A stretch of 64,000 nt of DNA from Cupriavidus metallidurans CH34 (GTDB taxonomy: Bacteria > Pseudomonadota > Gammaproteobacteria > Burkholderiales > Burkholderiaceae), in assembly GCF_000196015.1 (NCBI RefSeq), contig NC_007974.2, positions 1,178,001-1,242,000 of the forward strand, written 5' to 3'. Below, one piece after another: positions 17,977-27,519 of the stretch. The translations under genes were made by a program, and so were the position numbers. The notes below the pieces were generated by a model. It saw only the letters and a list, made by a program, of their open reading frames with translations. It was not told where the DNA came from and ran no database searches. Position 1 is the stretch's first letter; each line of letters opens with the position of its first letter.

Positions 17977-19066
17977 AACACCGCTTGCGGCGTGCCCCTC
18001 GCAGAGCGTCGCGCCCCCAAGCCGCCCCGGCAGCGCATGTCCAGACCCTGCTGTCACCGCGGCTTCGCCGTCCCCGGTCGCTTCAGCCGTGGATCCGATT
18101 CTTCGCGTCGAAAACCTGAAGGTGCACTTTCCGGTTACGCAAGGCGTGCTGTTCAAACGCCAGGTTGGCACCGTGAAGGCCGTCGACGGCGTCTCGTTCA
18201 CGCTCAATCGCGGCGAGACGCTGGGGCTGGTCGGCGAAAGCGGCTGCGGCAAATCCACCACCGGTCTGGCCATCATGAAGATGCTGCCAGCCAGTGACGG
18301 CCGCATCCTGTTCGATGGCGAGGACCTGGCTGGCTTCAAGGGTCAGCGGCAGAAGCAGTTCCGGCGCTCCGTGCAGATGGTCTATCAGGACCCGTTCGCA
18401 TCGCTGAATCCGCGCATGAAGGTCCGTGACCTGATTGCGGAACCGCTCGAGGTACACGGCATGGCCGGCGACCGGCAAGCCGTGCAGACGCGCGTGAGCG
18501 AGTTGCTGGACATGGTGGGCCTGCTGCCCTATATGGCGGACCGCTACCCGCACGAGTTCTCCGGCGGCCAGCGTCAGCGCATTGGCATCGCACGCGCGTT
18601 GGCGCTGGAGCCGAGCCTGATTGTCTGCGACGAGCCCGTGTCGGCCCTGGACGTCTCGATCCAGGCGCAGGTGGTCAACGTGTTCATGGAGTTGCAGCGC
18701 ACGCTCGGCCTGTCCTATCTGTTCATCGCGCACGACCTGGCGGTGGTACGGCATATCAGCGATCGCGTTGCCGTGATGTACCTCGGCCGCATCGTGGAGA
18801 TCGCCACGCGCCGTCAGCTCTACGCCTCTCCGCTGCATCCCTACACCCGGGCGCTGTTGTCGGCCGTGCCGGTCGCCGATGTGGAGACCGAGCGACGGCG
18901 CCAGCGAATCGTACTGAAAGGCGAAGTGCCGAGCCCGATGAATCCGCCCTCAGGCTGCCGCTTCCACGCGCGCTGCCCGATGGCAATGCCGCAATGCCAC
19001 AACGACGACCCGCCGTTGCGCGACCGAGGCGACGGGCAGATGGTTGCCTGTCACCTGGCCGAGTGA
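17963..19066 (+). CDS. ABC importer ATPase, DppF type
   Basis: 367 residues. After a ~45-residue variable N-terminus rich in Ala/Pro/Ser come Walker [34 protein letters not shown], the signature [14 protein letters not shown], Walker [17 protein letters not shown] and the C-terminal [16 protein letters not shown] domain. It completes the importer: two permeases, one binding protein and two ATPases in one rightward operon from 10.5 to 19.1 kb. The first ATG in the overlap is used; a start ~40 codons downstream would also leave a full ATPase domain. Confidence 0.92.
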   Translation: MTHTETPLAACPSQSVAPPSRPGSACPDPAVTAASPSPVASAVDPILRVENLKVHFPVTQGVLFKRQVGTVKAVDGVSFTLNRGETLGLVGESGCGKSTTGLAIMKMLPASDGRILFDGEDLAGFKGQRQKQFRRSVQMVYQDPFASLNPRMKVRDLIAEPLEVHGMAGDRQAVQTRVSELLDMVGLLPYMADRYPHEFSGGQRQRIGIARALALEPSLIVCDEPVSALDVSIQAQVVNVFMELQRTLGLSYLFIAHDLAVVRHISDRVAVMYLGRIVEIATRRQLYASPLHPYTRALLSAVPVADVETERRRQRIVLKGEVPSPMNPPSGCRFHARCPMAMPQCHNDDPPLRDRGDGQMVACHLAE

Positions 19067-19113
19067 GTGGGTGGTGGGTGGGCTGTCGGGTGATTGGCCC
19101 GCATGGCCGGACT

Positions 19114-20346
19114 TTAACGCAACAACCCCACCATCATCGGACGCACGAACAGGTCGGCGGCATTGTCGGCGTCGGCATCGCGCACCCAGCGGCGGAGTTC
19201 CACGGCCGCATTGATCATGCCATGCACTTGCAGCGCCGCAATCGCCTGGTCCAGTGGGCGCACCGAGCCGTCCTGCATTCCCTGCACCAGGAGGCGGACG
19301 AAACGGGTGGACAGTCGCGCCATGTCACGCATCTTCGCGATCCGCATCTCCTCTGGCAAGGCGCCATAGATCGTCAGCCGCAGCAGAGGTCCCTGGCTGG
19401 AGAACTGGTAATGCACCAGCGCGCGCGATACCGCGCAGAGCTTGTCCCATCCCGTGCCGGGCAGGTCGTCGACCAGCGTCTGGGTGTTCCGGATCACCGT
19501 GGACATGCGGTCGAAGCACGCCGAAATCAGGTCGTCCTTGTTCTCGTTATGGTGATAGAACGCGCCCTTGGTCAGGTTCAGCCTTGCGGAGATCCGGTCC
19601 GCAGACGCCCCACGGTATCCCTGCTCGTTCAGCAGTTCCGTGGCGGCTCGCAGGAAGGCCTGCTGCGTCGTCTCCGGCTGCGCAAGCGCCGGGAGCAGCG
19701 CCGTCACGTCGCACTCCGCCTGCCACGCCGACTTTGGCCCCGCGATGCCATTCAGGACGATGTCCGCCAGCGTTTGCGCGATCTTTGGATAGTCATCGGT
19801 TTCATATCGATCGATCCAGCCGGCAGCTCCGCTGGTCAGCGACCACAGCAGGTGCGCGCGGGCACCCAGCGCGCTGCGCTGAGTGGGATCACTGGGCAAG
19901 GCGTCGCACAGCAACCCACGGACGCGCCGGAACATGTCGTTAAAGGCGGCGAAGGCGACCTCCACATGGCTCTCGGGCAAGGCGCGAATCTCGCGCAGGC
20001 TCATCAGTTCGGGCTTCTCGCCCACTGCGGTCCGCGCCAGCCGTGCCACGAACAGCGTGATGAAGGCCCGGGCGCGTTCGCTGGGGCTATCCGCTTGCGC
20101 CGCCCTATCGACGAGACCGCTCGTCTCCGCGATGGCGCGCATCAGGCAGGCCAGGACCAGATCCTCTTTTTTTCGGTAGTAGTACGTGACGCTGTTGGTG
20201 CTGAGCCCCACCTGTTGCCCGACGTCGGCCAGGGTCGTGCCGCGCACCCCCTTGCGGTTGAACAGTGCCGCAGCAGTATCGAGAATGACTTCGCGCTTTT
20301 CGACGTAACGGCGGGTCTGCCGAGCTTCCGATTGGTCCGTGAGCAT
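19114..20346 (-). CDS. Regulator with two tandem TetR domains
   Basis: A 410-residue protein with two complete TetR units. The first HTH spans residues ~14-70 (ILDTAAALFNRKGVRGTTLA, then STNSVTYYYRKKEDLV). The second spans ~226-280 (FLRAATELLNEQGYRGASAD, then KGAFYHHNENKDDLI). Each is followed by its own helical ligand-type domain. Ordinary TetR proteins have one HTH and ~200 residues and bind as dimers, so this is a covalent dimer-like fusion. It is convergent with the importer operon and divergent from the FadJ-like gene, suggesting control of fatty-acyl catabolism by an acyl-CoA or related ligand (inference). The ATG at 20346 is used; further upstream codons are not TetR-like. Confidence 0.85.
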   Translation of the reverse strand: MLTDQSEARQTRRYVEKREVILDTAAALFNRKGVRGTTLADVGQQVGLSTNSVTYYYRKKEDLVLACLMRAIAETSGLVDRAAQADSPSERARAFITLFVARLARTAVGEKPELMSLREIRALPESHVEVAFAAFNDMFRRVRGLLCDALPSDPTQRSALGARAHLLWSLTSGAAGWIDRYETDDYPKIAQTLADIVLNGIAGPKSAWQAECDVTALLPALAQPETTQQAFLRAATELLNEQGYRGASADRISARLNLTKGAFYHHNENKDDLISACFDRMSTVIRNTQTLVDDLPGTGWDKLCAVSRALVHYQFSSQGPLLRLTIYGALPEEMRIAKMRDMARLSTRFVRLLVQGMQDGSVRPLDQAIAALQVHGMINAAVELRRWVRDADADNAADLFVRPMMVGLLR

Positions 20347-20670
20347 AAGCGGTTGGGCACGCAGGGGGCGCGGGCCTGCAGGTTGGGTGCTGCGGATTAT
20401 ATGTGAGTGACTCGTGGGCGAAGAGCGGTTCCGCGCCGGTCGAGGATCGGCACATACTTTCCGGTTATCGAACACATGGTATGTACGCTCTTGATTGATA
20501 GCATTAAGTTTTCTGATACGCGATGTATTTTTAGAAATCGTGGTTTGCAGGAAGCCAGTGGTGCTGCTACGCTTGCCGAGCCACATCCGCCCCCGGCGTC
20601 AAGGCGTCGCCCGCATCGCGCGCCGCCTTGCCCCACACCCATCACGACCTCCCGTGCAGAGAGACTTCTC
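20347..20670. promoter_or_regulatory. Divergent control region between tandem TetR and FadJ-like genes
   Basis: 324 bp that must hold both promoters. The central part (20460-20540) is AT-rich and contains ACATggtATGT, a short dyad that could be a TetR half-operator pair. No -10/-35 pair was clear enough to call. Confidence 0.35.
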
Positions 20671-22761
20671 ATGAGCGACATTGTCAACTACGAACTTCGC
20701 GGCCCGGTTGCCGTGCTTTCGATGAACAAGGGGCCGGTCAACGGTCTTGGCGCGGCACTGCGCACGGCCATCGCCGATGCGGTGGATCGGGCCAACGCGG
20801 ACCCGGCCGTGCAGGCCATCGTGCTGACCGGTACGCCCCGCGCATTCTCAGCCGGTGCCGACATCACCGAGTTCGGAACGCCCAACGCCTCGCGCGAGCC
20901 CAATCTGCGCGTCGTGATCGACCAGATCGAGGGCGGCGCCAAGCCGGTGGTTGCCGCGATCGCCGGGCAGTGCCTGGGCGGTGGACTGGAACTGGCGTTG
21001 GGTTGCCACTTTCGCGTTGCGCTGCCGGACGCCCAGTTGGGCTTTCCGGAAGTCAAGATTGGCCTGCTGCCCGGTGGCGGCGGCACGCAGCGCATGCCGC
21101 GCCTGATCGGCCTGGAGCCGGCCGTCAACATGGTGACCCTCGGCAACCCGGCTCCCGCCAAGAGTTTCGCGGGCACGCCGCTGATCGACCGTGTGGCCGA
21201 TGGCGACGTGGTTGCCGCCGCGGTGGCATTCGCCCAGGAGCTCATCGCAGCGAAGACGCCACCGCGCCGCACCCGCGCACTGAGCGTCAGCCACCCGCAA
21301 GGCGAGTCTTTCCTGCAGTTCGCCCGCAACAGCGTGGCGCAACAAGCCAAGGGACAGATCGCACCGATGAAGGCGCTGGAAGCCGTGGCCGCATCGTTGA
21401 CCAAGTCTTTCGACGAAGGAATGCGCGTGGAGCGCGAAGGCTTCATGAGCCTGATGGCCTCGCCGGAGTCGCGCGCGCTGCGCCATATCTTCAAGGCGGA
21501 GCATGCTGCGTCGAAGATCGCCGATCTGCCGGCCGGCACGCCGCTGCGCGAGATCAGGAAGGTTGGCGTGATCGGTGCCGGCACCATGGGCGGCGGCATC
21601 ACGATGAACTTCCTTAACGCCGGGATTCCCGTCGTACTGCTGGAGATGAAGCAGGAAGCGCTGGACAAGGGGCTGGCAACCATCCGCCGCAACTACGAAA
21701 ACTCGATGAAAAAGGGCAAGCTCAAGCCCGAGCAGGTCGAGCAGCGCATGGGGCTGATCACCGGCACGCTGAGCTATGCAGACCTGTCCGATGTGGATCT
21801 GGTCATCGAGGCCGTGTTCGAGAACATGGACGTCAAGAAGACCGTGTTCGAAACGCTGGACAAGACATGCAAGGCCGGCGCCATCCTGGCGTCGAACACG
21901 TCGTACCTGAATCTCGACCGCATCGCTTCGTTCACCAAGCGGCCGACCGACGTGATCGGCCTGCACTTCTTCAGCCCGGCCAACGTGATGCGCCTGCTGG
22001 AAATCGTGCGCGGCGCGCAGACCGCGCCCGACGTGCTGGCCACCTGCATGGCGCTGGCGAAGAAGATCAAGAAGATCGCCGTGGTCTCCGGCGTGTGCGA
22101 CGGCTTTATCGGCAATCGCATGCTGGCGCGCTACGGAGCCGCCGCCGGCGCGTTGATCAACGCCGGCGCGCTACCGCAGCAGATCGACGGGGCGCTGCAA
22201 AAATTCGGCATGGCCATGGGCCCATACCGCATGGGCGATCTGGCGGGCCTGGACATCGGCTATGCCACGCGCAAGCGCAAGGCTGCCGAGGCCGGCGTAC
22301 CGCTTCGTCCGTCGGTGGCCGACAAGCTGGCCGAGGCCGGCCGCTTGGGCCAGAAGACCGGCGCCGGCTGGTATCGCTATGAAGCCGGCAATCGCGACCC
22401 GATCCCGGACCCGGCCACTGAAGCCCTGATCGCCGAATTCCGCAGCGCCCAGGGCATCACGCCGCGCGCTATCAGCGATGAAGAGGTAGTGGAGCGCTGT
22501 ATCTTCGCCCTCGTCAACGAAGGCGCACGCATTCTGGAGGAAGGCATCGCCGCACGTGCCTCCGATCTGGACGTGGTCTATCTCAACGGCTACGGCTTCC
22601 CCCGACTGCGCGGCGGCCCGATGCTGTACGCCGACATGGTGGGCCTGCCCAACGTCGTGCGGAGCCTGCGCCGCTTCGCCGCCGAACCGGGCGCCGACCC
22701 GGCCTGGCAGCCTGCGCCGCTGCTGGTGCGCCTGGCCGAAGCAGGCAAGAGCTTCGATTGA
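20671..22761 (+). CDS. Bifunctional enoyl-CoA hydratase / 3-hydroxyacyl-CoA dehydrogenase (FadJ/FadB-like)
   Basis: 696 residues catalysing the second and third steps of beta-oxidation. The N-terminal crotonase domain shows SAGADITEFG and IAGQCLGGGLELALGCHFRVA, with FPEVKIGLLPGGGGTQRMPRL carrying the acid/base Glu. The Rossmann motif VGVIGAGTMGGGITMNF begins near residue 300. The dehydrogenase domain follows with LASNTSYLNLDRIA, GLHFFSPANVMRLLEIV and GFIGNRMLARY. The C-terminal repeat has NGYGFPRLRGGPMLYAD. It lies divergent from the tandem-TetR gene. No thiolase is adjacent, so another locus must complete the cycle. Confidence 0.93.
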   Translation: MSDIVNYELRGPVAVLSMNKGPVNGLGAALRTAIADAVDRANADPAVQAIVLTGTPRAFSAGADITEFGTPNASREPNLRVVIDQIEGGAKPVVAAIAGQCLGGGLELALGCHFRVALPDAQLGFPEVKIGLLPGGGGTQRMPRLIGLEPAVNMVTLGNPAPAKSFAGTPLIDRVADGDVVAAAVAFAQELIAAKTPPRRTRALSVSHPQGESFLQFARNSVAQQAKGQIAPMKALEAVAASLTKSFDEGMRVEREGFMSLMASPESRALRHIFKAEHAASKIADLPAGTPLREIRKVGVIGAGTMGGGITMNFLNAGIPVVLLEMKQEALDKGLATIRRNYENSMKKGKLKPEQVEQRMGLITGTLSYADLSDVDLVIEAVFENMDVKKTVFETLDKTCKAGAILASNTSYLNLDRIASFTKRPTDVIGLHFFSPANVMRLLEIVRGAQTAPDVLATCMALAKKIKKIAVVSGVCDGFIGNRMLARYGAAAGALINAGALPQQIDGALQKFGMAMGPYRMGDLAGLDIGYATRKRKAAEAGVPLRPSVADKLAEAGRLGQKTGAGWYRYEAGNRDPIPDPATEALIAEFRSAQGITPRAISDEEVVERCIFALVNEGARILEEGIAARASDLDVVYLNGYGFPRLRGGPMLYADMVGLPNVVRSLRRFAAEPGADPAWQPAPLLVRLAEAGKSFD

Positions 22762-22832
22762 CCCGAGCGATTGGGGTCGATCCTGCCTATCCTGCCGATC
22801 TGGTCCGTCCGGCGCGACAGGCAGCGTTGAGT

Positions 22833-22867
22833 GCCGAAGCGGGGGGCAACGCCCTTTCCGCTTCGGC
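22833..22867 (+). terminator. Hairpin after the FadJ-like gene
   Basis: GCCGAAGCGG pairs perfectly with CCGCTTCGGC, and an inner GGGC/GCCC stem fills the loop. It sits 70 bp past the stop. There is no T run, so termination is likely but not certain. Confidence 0.5.
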
Positions 22868-22871
22868 GCCC

Positions 22872-22889
22872 GGCATTAGCTTATGAAAA
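22872..22889. promoter_or_regulatory. CysB-like motif upstream of a binding-protein gene
   Basis: GGCATTAGCTTATGAAAA differs at one position from 10029-10046. It lies about 65 bp before the start of the amino-acid-type binding protein and is followed by the dyad GAAATTCTTC. AT-rich TTATG-type boxes before sulfur-compound transport genes are familiar in Burkholderiales, where CysB-family activators bind; that link is recalled, not tested. Confidence 0.4.
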
Positions 22890-22954
22890 AGAAATTCTTC
22901 TAACGGGAACGGCCCGGGTATACCCTCGCACTCTTTCATTGCCTGACCCCGAAC

Positions 22955-23869
22955 ATGCCGTCGATTGTGTCTGTTTCGTCTCTTCAACGCCTGCTGGCCG
23001 GCATCGCCCTGGCTGCCGCGCTGGTGCCGGCCGCCCACGCCCAGAATCCCCAGAGCCCGGTCCTTGATCGCATTCGCGACAGCGGAACGATCACGCTTGG
23101 CTACCGCGAATCCGCCCTGCCGTTCTCGTTCGGCGACGACAAGGGACAGCCGGCCGGCTATGCCGTCGACCTCTGCCTGCGCGTGGCCGAAGCCGCCAAG
23201 GAGAAGCTCGGGCTCAAGACCATCAAGGTGCGCTGGCTGCCGCTGACGCCGCAGAACCGGGTTCCGGCCGTGGTCAACGGCCTGGTCGATCTCGACTGCG
23301 CACCGAATACCAATACGCTGGAGCGCCAGAAGCAGGTAGCGTTCAGCGTGTCGCACTATGTGTCGACCGTCCGCATGCTCGTGCGCGCCGACTCGGGTAT
23401 CAAGTCGTTCGATGACCTGCGTGGCAAGACCGTGGTGACCAGCGCCGGCTCCACCGGTGACCGCCATGTGCGCCGCCTGAAGGCCGAGTACGGCTACCGC
23501 GATGTCTACGCGAAGGACCACGGCGAATCGTTCCTGCTGCTGGAAACCGGCCGCGCGCAAGCGTTCGTCATGGATGACGTGCTGCTGGCCGGCCTGCGCG
23601 CGAAGTCCAAGGATCCGTCGCAGTATGTGATCGTCGGCCCGGCGCTGTCGGTCGAACAGAACGCGTTGATGCTGTCGAAAGCCGATCCGGAATGGAAGCG
23701 TCTGGTCGACCAGACGCTGGCCAAGACCTTCACCAGCCCGGACGTCGCGGCCATGCAGAAGCGCTGGTTCCAGCAGCCGATCGGCACGCGCGGCACCAAT
23801 CTGGCGCTGGCCCCGTCGACGGAAGTCCTGCAGGCGTGGAAGCACCCCTCCGACGTTGTGACGGAATAA
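22955..23869 (+). CDS. Periplasmic amino-acid-type solute-binding protein (SBP_bac_3)
   Basis: 304 residues with a signal peptide (ALAAALVPAAHA, cleavage near residue 29). The mature protein opens LDRIRDSGTITLGYRESALPFSF, then GYAVDLCLRVAEAAKEK, NRVPAVVNGLVDLDCAPNTNT, and DLRGKTVVTSAGSTGDRHV. These are the marks of GltI-like glutamate/aspartate receptors. The DCAPNTNT wording fits acidic amino acids. No permease or ATPase gene follows, so it is an orphan receptor or serves a transporter encoded elsewhere. A shared CysB-like motif upstream hints at sulfur-responsive expression. Confidence 0.88.
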   Translation: MPSIVSVSSLQRLLAGIALAAALVPAAHAQNPQSPVLDRIRDSGTITLGYRESALPFSFGDDKGQPAGYAVDLCLRVAEAAKEKLGLKTIKVRWLPLTPQNRVPAVVNGLVDLDCAPNTNTLERQKQVAFSVSHYVSTVRMLVRADSGIKSFDDLRGKTVVTSAGSTGDRHVRRLKAEYGYRDVYAKDHGESFLLLETGRAQAFVMDDVLLAGLRAKSKDPSQYVIVGPALSVEQNALMLSKADPEWKRLVDQTLAKTFTSPDVAAMQKRWFQQPIGTRGTNLALAPSTEVLQAWKHPSDVVTE

Positions 23870-23874
23870 GCGCA

Positions 23875-23896
23875 TTCCGGGGGGCTCCCCCCGGAA
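23875..23896 (+). terminator. GC hairpin after the binding-protein gene
   Basis: TTCCGGGGGG, CT and CCCCCCGGAA form a perfect 10-bp stem five bases past the stop region. No T tract follows; it may stop transcription or protect the 3' end. Confidence 0.5.
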
Positions 23897-24024
23897 AACC
23901 CCTGAGTTGACGGCCCAACCGGCCTTGGACACACTGGCTTGAGCGCGTCTTTACCTCCCGGTAACCCGTGCATCAAGCGAAATAACGCGAACCGCCGGAA
24001 AGCGGCATCACTCAGGAGAATTCC

Positions 24025-24324
24025 ATGAACAAGCTTATCGCCACCGCTATCGCGCTGGGTCTGGCCACTGCCTCCGTGGCTGCCGTCGCGCAAGACAAGA
24101 AGCAGTTCGACCCGTACTCGCAAGGCGCGAAGGCCGGGCAGAAGTTCGATACCTATAGCGAGGGCGCCAAGTCAGGGGACAAGTTCGACCCGTATTCGCA
24201 GGGCGCGAACAAGAGCACGCGTGCCGACCTGACCGATCAGTCGACCCAGTCGACCGACACGACCAAGAAGTCGAGCAAGAGCAGCAAGAAGGCGACCAAG
24301 AAGCCGACAGCCTCGAACAACTGA
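24025..24324 (+). CDS. Small secreted protein with three 13-residue repeats
   Basis: 99 residues. The signal peptide ends near AVAQ at residue 23. The mature part has three consecutive 13-residue repeats at 28-40, 41-53 and 54-66, each of the form FDxYSxGAKxGxK. A Ser/Thr/Lys-rich tail (67-99) is strongly basic. CAGGAGAA precedes the ATG. Homologous short proteins are frequent in Cupriavidus/Ralstonia without known function. The basic tail and aromatic/acidic repeats suggest a periplasmic or surface binding role, but nothing in the context specifies it. Confidence 0.75.
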   Translation: MNKLIATAIALGLATASVAAVAQDKKQFDPYSQGAKAGQKFDTYSEGAKSGDKFDPYSQGANKSTRADLTDQSTQSTDTTKKSSKSSKKATKKPTASNN

Positions 24325-24362
24325 GCACCCCGCGCACGGGCCCGAATCGGGTCCGCGCAAGT

Positions 24363-24392
24363 AAAAAGCCTCGCAGATGCGAGGCTTTTTTT
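24363..24392. terminator. Bidirectional terminator between the repeat protein and ilvD
   Basis: AAAAAGCCTCGC and GCGAGGCTTTTT form a 12-bp stem around a 4-5 nt loop with T runs on both strands, serving the rightward small-protein gene and the leftward ilvD. Confidence 0.88.
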
Positions 24393-24464
24393 GTGCCATT
24401 CAGCGACCATTCAGCGGCGCACGGCGAAGCAGGACGAAACGACCTGCTTCGCGCCGCGCGCGCC

Positions 24465-26327
24465 TTACTTGCGCTTGAGCTGGGAGATATCGCGCACCGC
24501 GCCGCGATCCGCCGAAGTAGCGAGCGCAGCGTACGCCTGCAATGCCTGGGACACTACGCGCACACGATCCACCGGCTCCCACGCCTTGTCACCGCGCGCC
24601 TCCATGGCTTCGCGACGGCGCGCCAGGGTTTCGTCCGACACCGCCAGGTGCATCTTGCGCTGCGGAATGTCGATCTCGATGAGATCGCCGTCCTCCACCA
24701 GGCCGATCGTGCCGCCTTCGGCGGCTTCCGGCGAGGCATGTCCGATGACCAGCCCGGACGACCCACCGGAGAACCGACCGTCGGTAAACAGCGCGCAGGT
24801 CTTGCCCAGGCCCTTCGACTTCAGGTACGACGTGGGATAGAGCATTTCCTGCATGCCCGGGCCACCCTTGGGACCTTCGTAACGAATCACGACAACGTCA
24901 CCAGCCACGACCTTGTCGCCCAGAATGGCGTCGACGGCTTCGTCCTGGCTTTCGAAGACACGGGCGCGCCCGGAGAAGACCCATTGCGATTCGTCCACGC
25001 CAGCGGTCTTGACGATGCAGCCCTTCTCCGCGAGGTTGCCGTAGAGCACGGCGAGACCGCCGTCCTTCGAATACGCGTTCTGCTTGTTCCGGATGCAGCC
25101 AGTCTTTCGGTCGGTATCCAGTGACTCGAAGGTGGCCGCCTGGCTGAACGCGACGGTCGTCGGAATGCCGCCCGGCGCAGCGCGGAAGAACTTCTGCGCG
25201 TCCTCGCCCGCACCACCAACGACATCCCACTGGGAAATGGCATTGCCAAGCGTGCCGCTATGCACGTTGCCGCACGACAGATCCAGCAACTCGGCACGCG
25301 CCAGCTCGCCGAGAATGCCAAGGATGCCGCCCGCGCGATGCACGTCTTCGATGTGGTACTTGTCGGTGGCCGGTGCGGCCTTGCACAGGCACGGCACCTT
25401 CCGCGAGATGCGATCGATGTCGGACATCGTGAAATCGACACCGGCTTCCTGGGCTGCCGCCAGCAGGTGCAGCACGGTATTGGTCGAACCGCCCATGGCC
25501 ACGTCCAGTGCCATGGCATTCTCGAATGCCGACTTGGTAGCGATGTTGCGCGGCAGGACCGATGCGTCCTCTTCCTGGTAGTAGCGGCGGCACAGGTCCA
25601 CGACCAGGCGGCCCGCCTGTTCGAACAGGCCCTTGCGCCATGTGTGGGTGGCAACGATCGTGCCGTTGCCCGGCAACGCCAGGCCAATCGCCTCGGTCAG
25701 GCAATTCATCGAGTTCGCCGTGAACATCCCCGAGCAGGAACCGCATGTCGGGCAGGCGCTGCGCTCCACTTCGGCCACTTCAGCGTCGCTGACCTTCGGG
25801 TCCGCGGCCTTGATCATGGCGTCGATCAGGTCGATCTTTGCGATCACCTGGCCGTCCGTTGGGGACTTGACCTTGCCGGCCTCCATCGGGCCGCCGGAGA
25901 CGAACACCACGGGAATGTTCAGCCGCATCGCGGCCATCAGCATGCCCGGGGTGATCTTGTCGCAATTGGAAATACAGACCATGGCGTCGGCGCAATGCGC
26001 GTTGACCATGTATTCCACCGAGTCGGCGATCAGCTCGCGCGAGGGCAGCGAATAGAGCATGCCTCCGTGGCCCATGGCGATCCCATCGTCCACCGCGATC
26101 GTGTTGAATTCCTTGGCCACGCCGCCGGCCGCTTCGATCTCCTTCGCAACCAGCGCGCCGAGGTCGCGCAAATGGACATGGCCCGGCACGAACTGGGTAA
26201 ACGAGTTCACCACGGCGATGATGGGCTTGCCGAAATCGCCATCCTTCATCCCGGTGGCGCGCCACAAGGCGCGAGCACCCGCCATGTTCCGGCCGTGCGT
26301 CGAAGTTCGTGATCGGTACTCAGGCAT
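24465..26327 (-). CDS. ilvD: Dihydroxy-acid dehydratase
   Basis: 620 residues, full length. It dehydrates 2,3-dihydroxy-isovalerate and -3-methylvalerate in valine, isoleucine and pantothenate synthesis. The iron-sulfur ligands are seen in [12 protein letters not shown] and [20 protein letters not shown]. Other marks are [22 protein letters not shown] at the N-terminus and [25 protein letters not shown] near the end. The start at 26327 gives the usual N-terminus PEYRSR. It is monocistronic, with a long upstream region containing an AT-rich imperfect palindrome. Confidence 0.97.
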   Translation of the reverse strand: MPEYRSRTSTHGRNMAGARALWRATGMKDGDFGKPIIAVVNSFTQFVPGHVHLRDLGALVAKEIEAAGGVAKEFNTIAVDDGIAMGHGGMLYSLPSRELIADSVEYMVNAHCADAMVCISNCDKITPGMLMAAMRLNIPVVFVSGGPMEAGKVKSPTDGQVIAKIDLIDAMIKAADPKVSDAEVAEVERSACPTCGSCSGMFTANSMNCLTEAIGLALPGNGTIVATHTWRKGLFEQAGRLVVDLCRRYYQEEDASVLPRNIATKSAFENAMALDVAMGGSTNTVLHLLAAAQEAGVDFTMSDIDRISRKVPCLCKAAPATDKYHIEDVHRAGGILGILGELARAELLDLSCGNVHSGTLGNAISQWDVVGGAGEDAQKFFRAAPGGIPTTVAFSQAATFESLDTDRKTGCIRNKQNAYSKDGGLAVLYGNLAEKGCIVKTAGVDESQWVFSGRARVFESQDEAVDAILGDKVVAGDVVVIRYEGPKGGPGMQEMLYPTSYLKSKGLGKTCALFTDGRFSGGSSGLVIGHASPEAAEGGTIGLVEDGDLIEIDIPQRKMHLAVSDETLARRREAMEARGDKAWEPVDRVRVVSQALQAYAALATSADRGAVRDISQLKRK

Positions 26328-26658
26328 CTCTTTCCTCGGATCTTGCAGTTGTGGGGTTGTAATTGGACACAGGCCAGCCAGGGCGCCGGTATGCGGCGGC
26401 CGGGCAAGCCATGGCCGCCAGCCGCACATTTGCGCATGGCGGAAAGGCGAAATAATGCGGGAGCACCGGTGAGACGTCCAATATATTTTTTCGCCACAAC
26501 AAGGTCGAAAAAAATATCAATGGACGAGCGTCCAGACAGACCGGACTTGGGTGGCAGGCAGATAAGACGTCGCCGCCATCAAGGATGGCGGGCATTGCCA
26601 GTGCAATCAGTCAGTGGTCACGGAAGCGCCCGCGACCGTTTCAATGACCGTGTCGATG
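26328..26658. other. Region upstream of ilvD with an AT-rich imperfect palindrome
   Basis: No gene. At 26474-26527 the arms GTCCAATATATTTTTTCG and CGAAAAAAATATCAATGGAC mirror each other with one gap and a few mismatches, around about 12 nt. This is an island of low GC in GC-rich DNA and is placed about 150 bp upstream of ilvD, so it may be an operator or a promoter UP-region for ilvD. It could also be a stem in a 5' leader. Confidence 0.45.
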
Positions 26659-27519
26659 TCAATGGGAGTCCTCATCCCCGGTCAGCTCCAGCGCCGTGAC
26701 ATTGACCTTCTGCACCTTGTTGTTCTGGCGGATCTCCGTGCGTAGCACGAACGCCTCGGTCGGGCAGTACCAGTCAGTCACGTGCAGGACGCTCGGTTCG
26801 AGTTGCAGCAGTTCGTCGCCAATCATCAACGGCCCGAGCGACGTGCGCTTCTCATAGGTAATCGGCATGCATTCCTTGCGGCCGAGCACCGTGTCGATCA
26901 TCTGCTTGCGGCCCACGTGGCGCGAGCCAACGATGATCGAGGCGTGCTGCGCCTGCATGGTGCCGACCATGTCGTCGGACCCGAGCGGATAGATCTTGAG
27001 GTCGACGGCGGACTGGAAGGTCTCGCCTTCCAGCGTCGTGTTCTCGCGAATCGTCATGCCGGCGTAGTTGAAAACCCCGCTGCCTGTAAACGACGCCCCA
27101 CCGAACATCCGGGCGTATCGGGCCTGGGCGTTGATCGTGGCATTCCGGCTGTCGATCCGGGTACGGGTGGAGTTTCGGTCGATATTGATCTCGTGGACCT
27201 GATCCATCACCACCGGCGGCCCCATGAGGGCGGAAAGCGCCGACTTCGACCTTACTTCGAGCTGGGCACTACAGCCCCGCGCGGTGCGCATGACGTCACG
27301 CAGCGTCATTGTGATGGACATCGGCATGGTGCCATCGCCTTCCATCTGGACGCGAGCGCCGGACCGGAACCAGGGCGCGTCGCAGAGCTGGGGACCGACG
27401 GGCGCCGCCTCGGCGGCGGATGCGCCATCGGTCACAGGCGCGGCCATCGGCTCGGCCGAATCCGCCAGTGCATTACCAAGCACTCCTAACAGCAAGATCG
27501 ATAGCAAGGCCGATTTCAT
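26659..27519 (-). CDS. Secreted hypothetical protein
   Basis: 286 residues from the ATG at 27519. A clear signal peptide (ALLSILLLGVLGNALA) is cut near residue 20. The mature protein has an Ala/Pro-rich linker, then an extended beta-type domain with four Cys residues (LCDAPW, ARGCSAQ, GRKECMP, DWYCPTE) that could form disulfides. It resembles the general style of DUF3617-like periplasmic proteins, but no family is recognised with certainty. It is divergent from the arn operon across a 347-bp gap, so a shared control region is possible. Confidence 0.7.
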   Translation of the reverse strand: MKSALLSILLLGVLGNALADSAEPMAAPVTDGASAAEAAPVGPQLCDAPWFRSGARVQMEGDGTMPMSITMTLRDVMRTARGCSAQLEVRSKSALSALMGPPVVMDQVHEINIDRNSTRTRIDSRNATINAQARYARMFGGASFTGSGVFNYAGMTIRENTTLEGETFQSAVDLKIYPLGSDDMVGTMQAQHASIIVGSRHVGRKQMIDTVLGRKECMPITYEKRTSLGPLMIGDELLQLEPSVLHVTDWYCPTEAFVLRTEIRQNNKVQKVNVTALELTGDEDSH

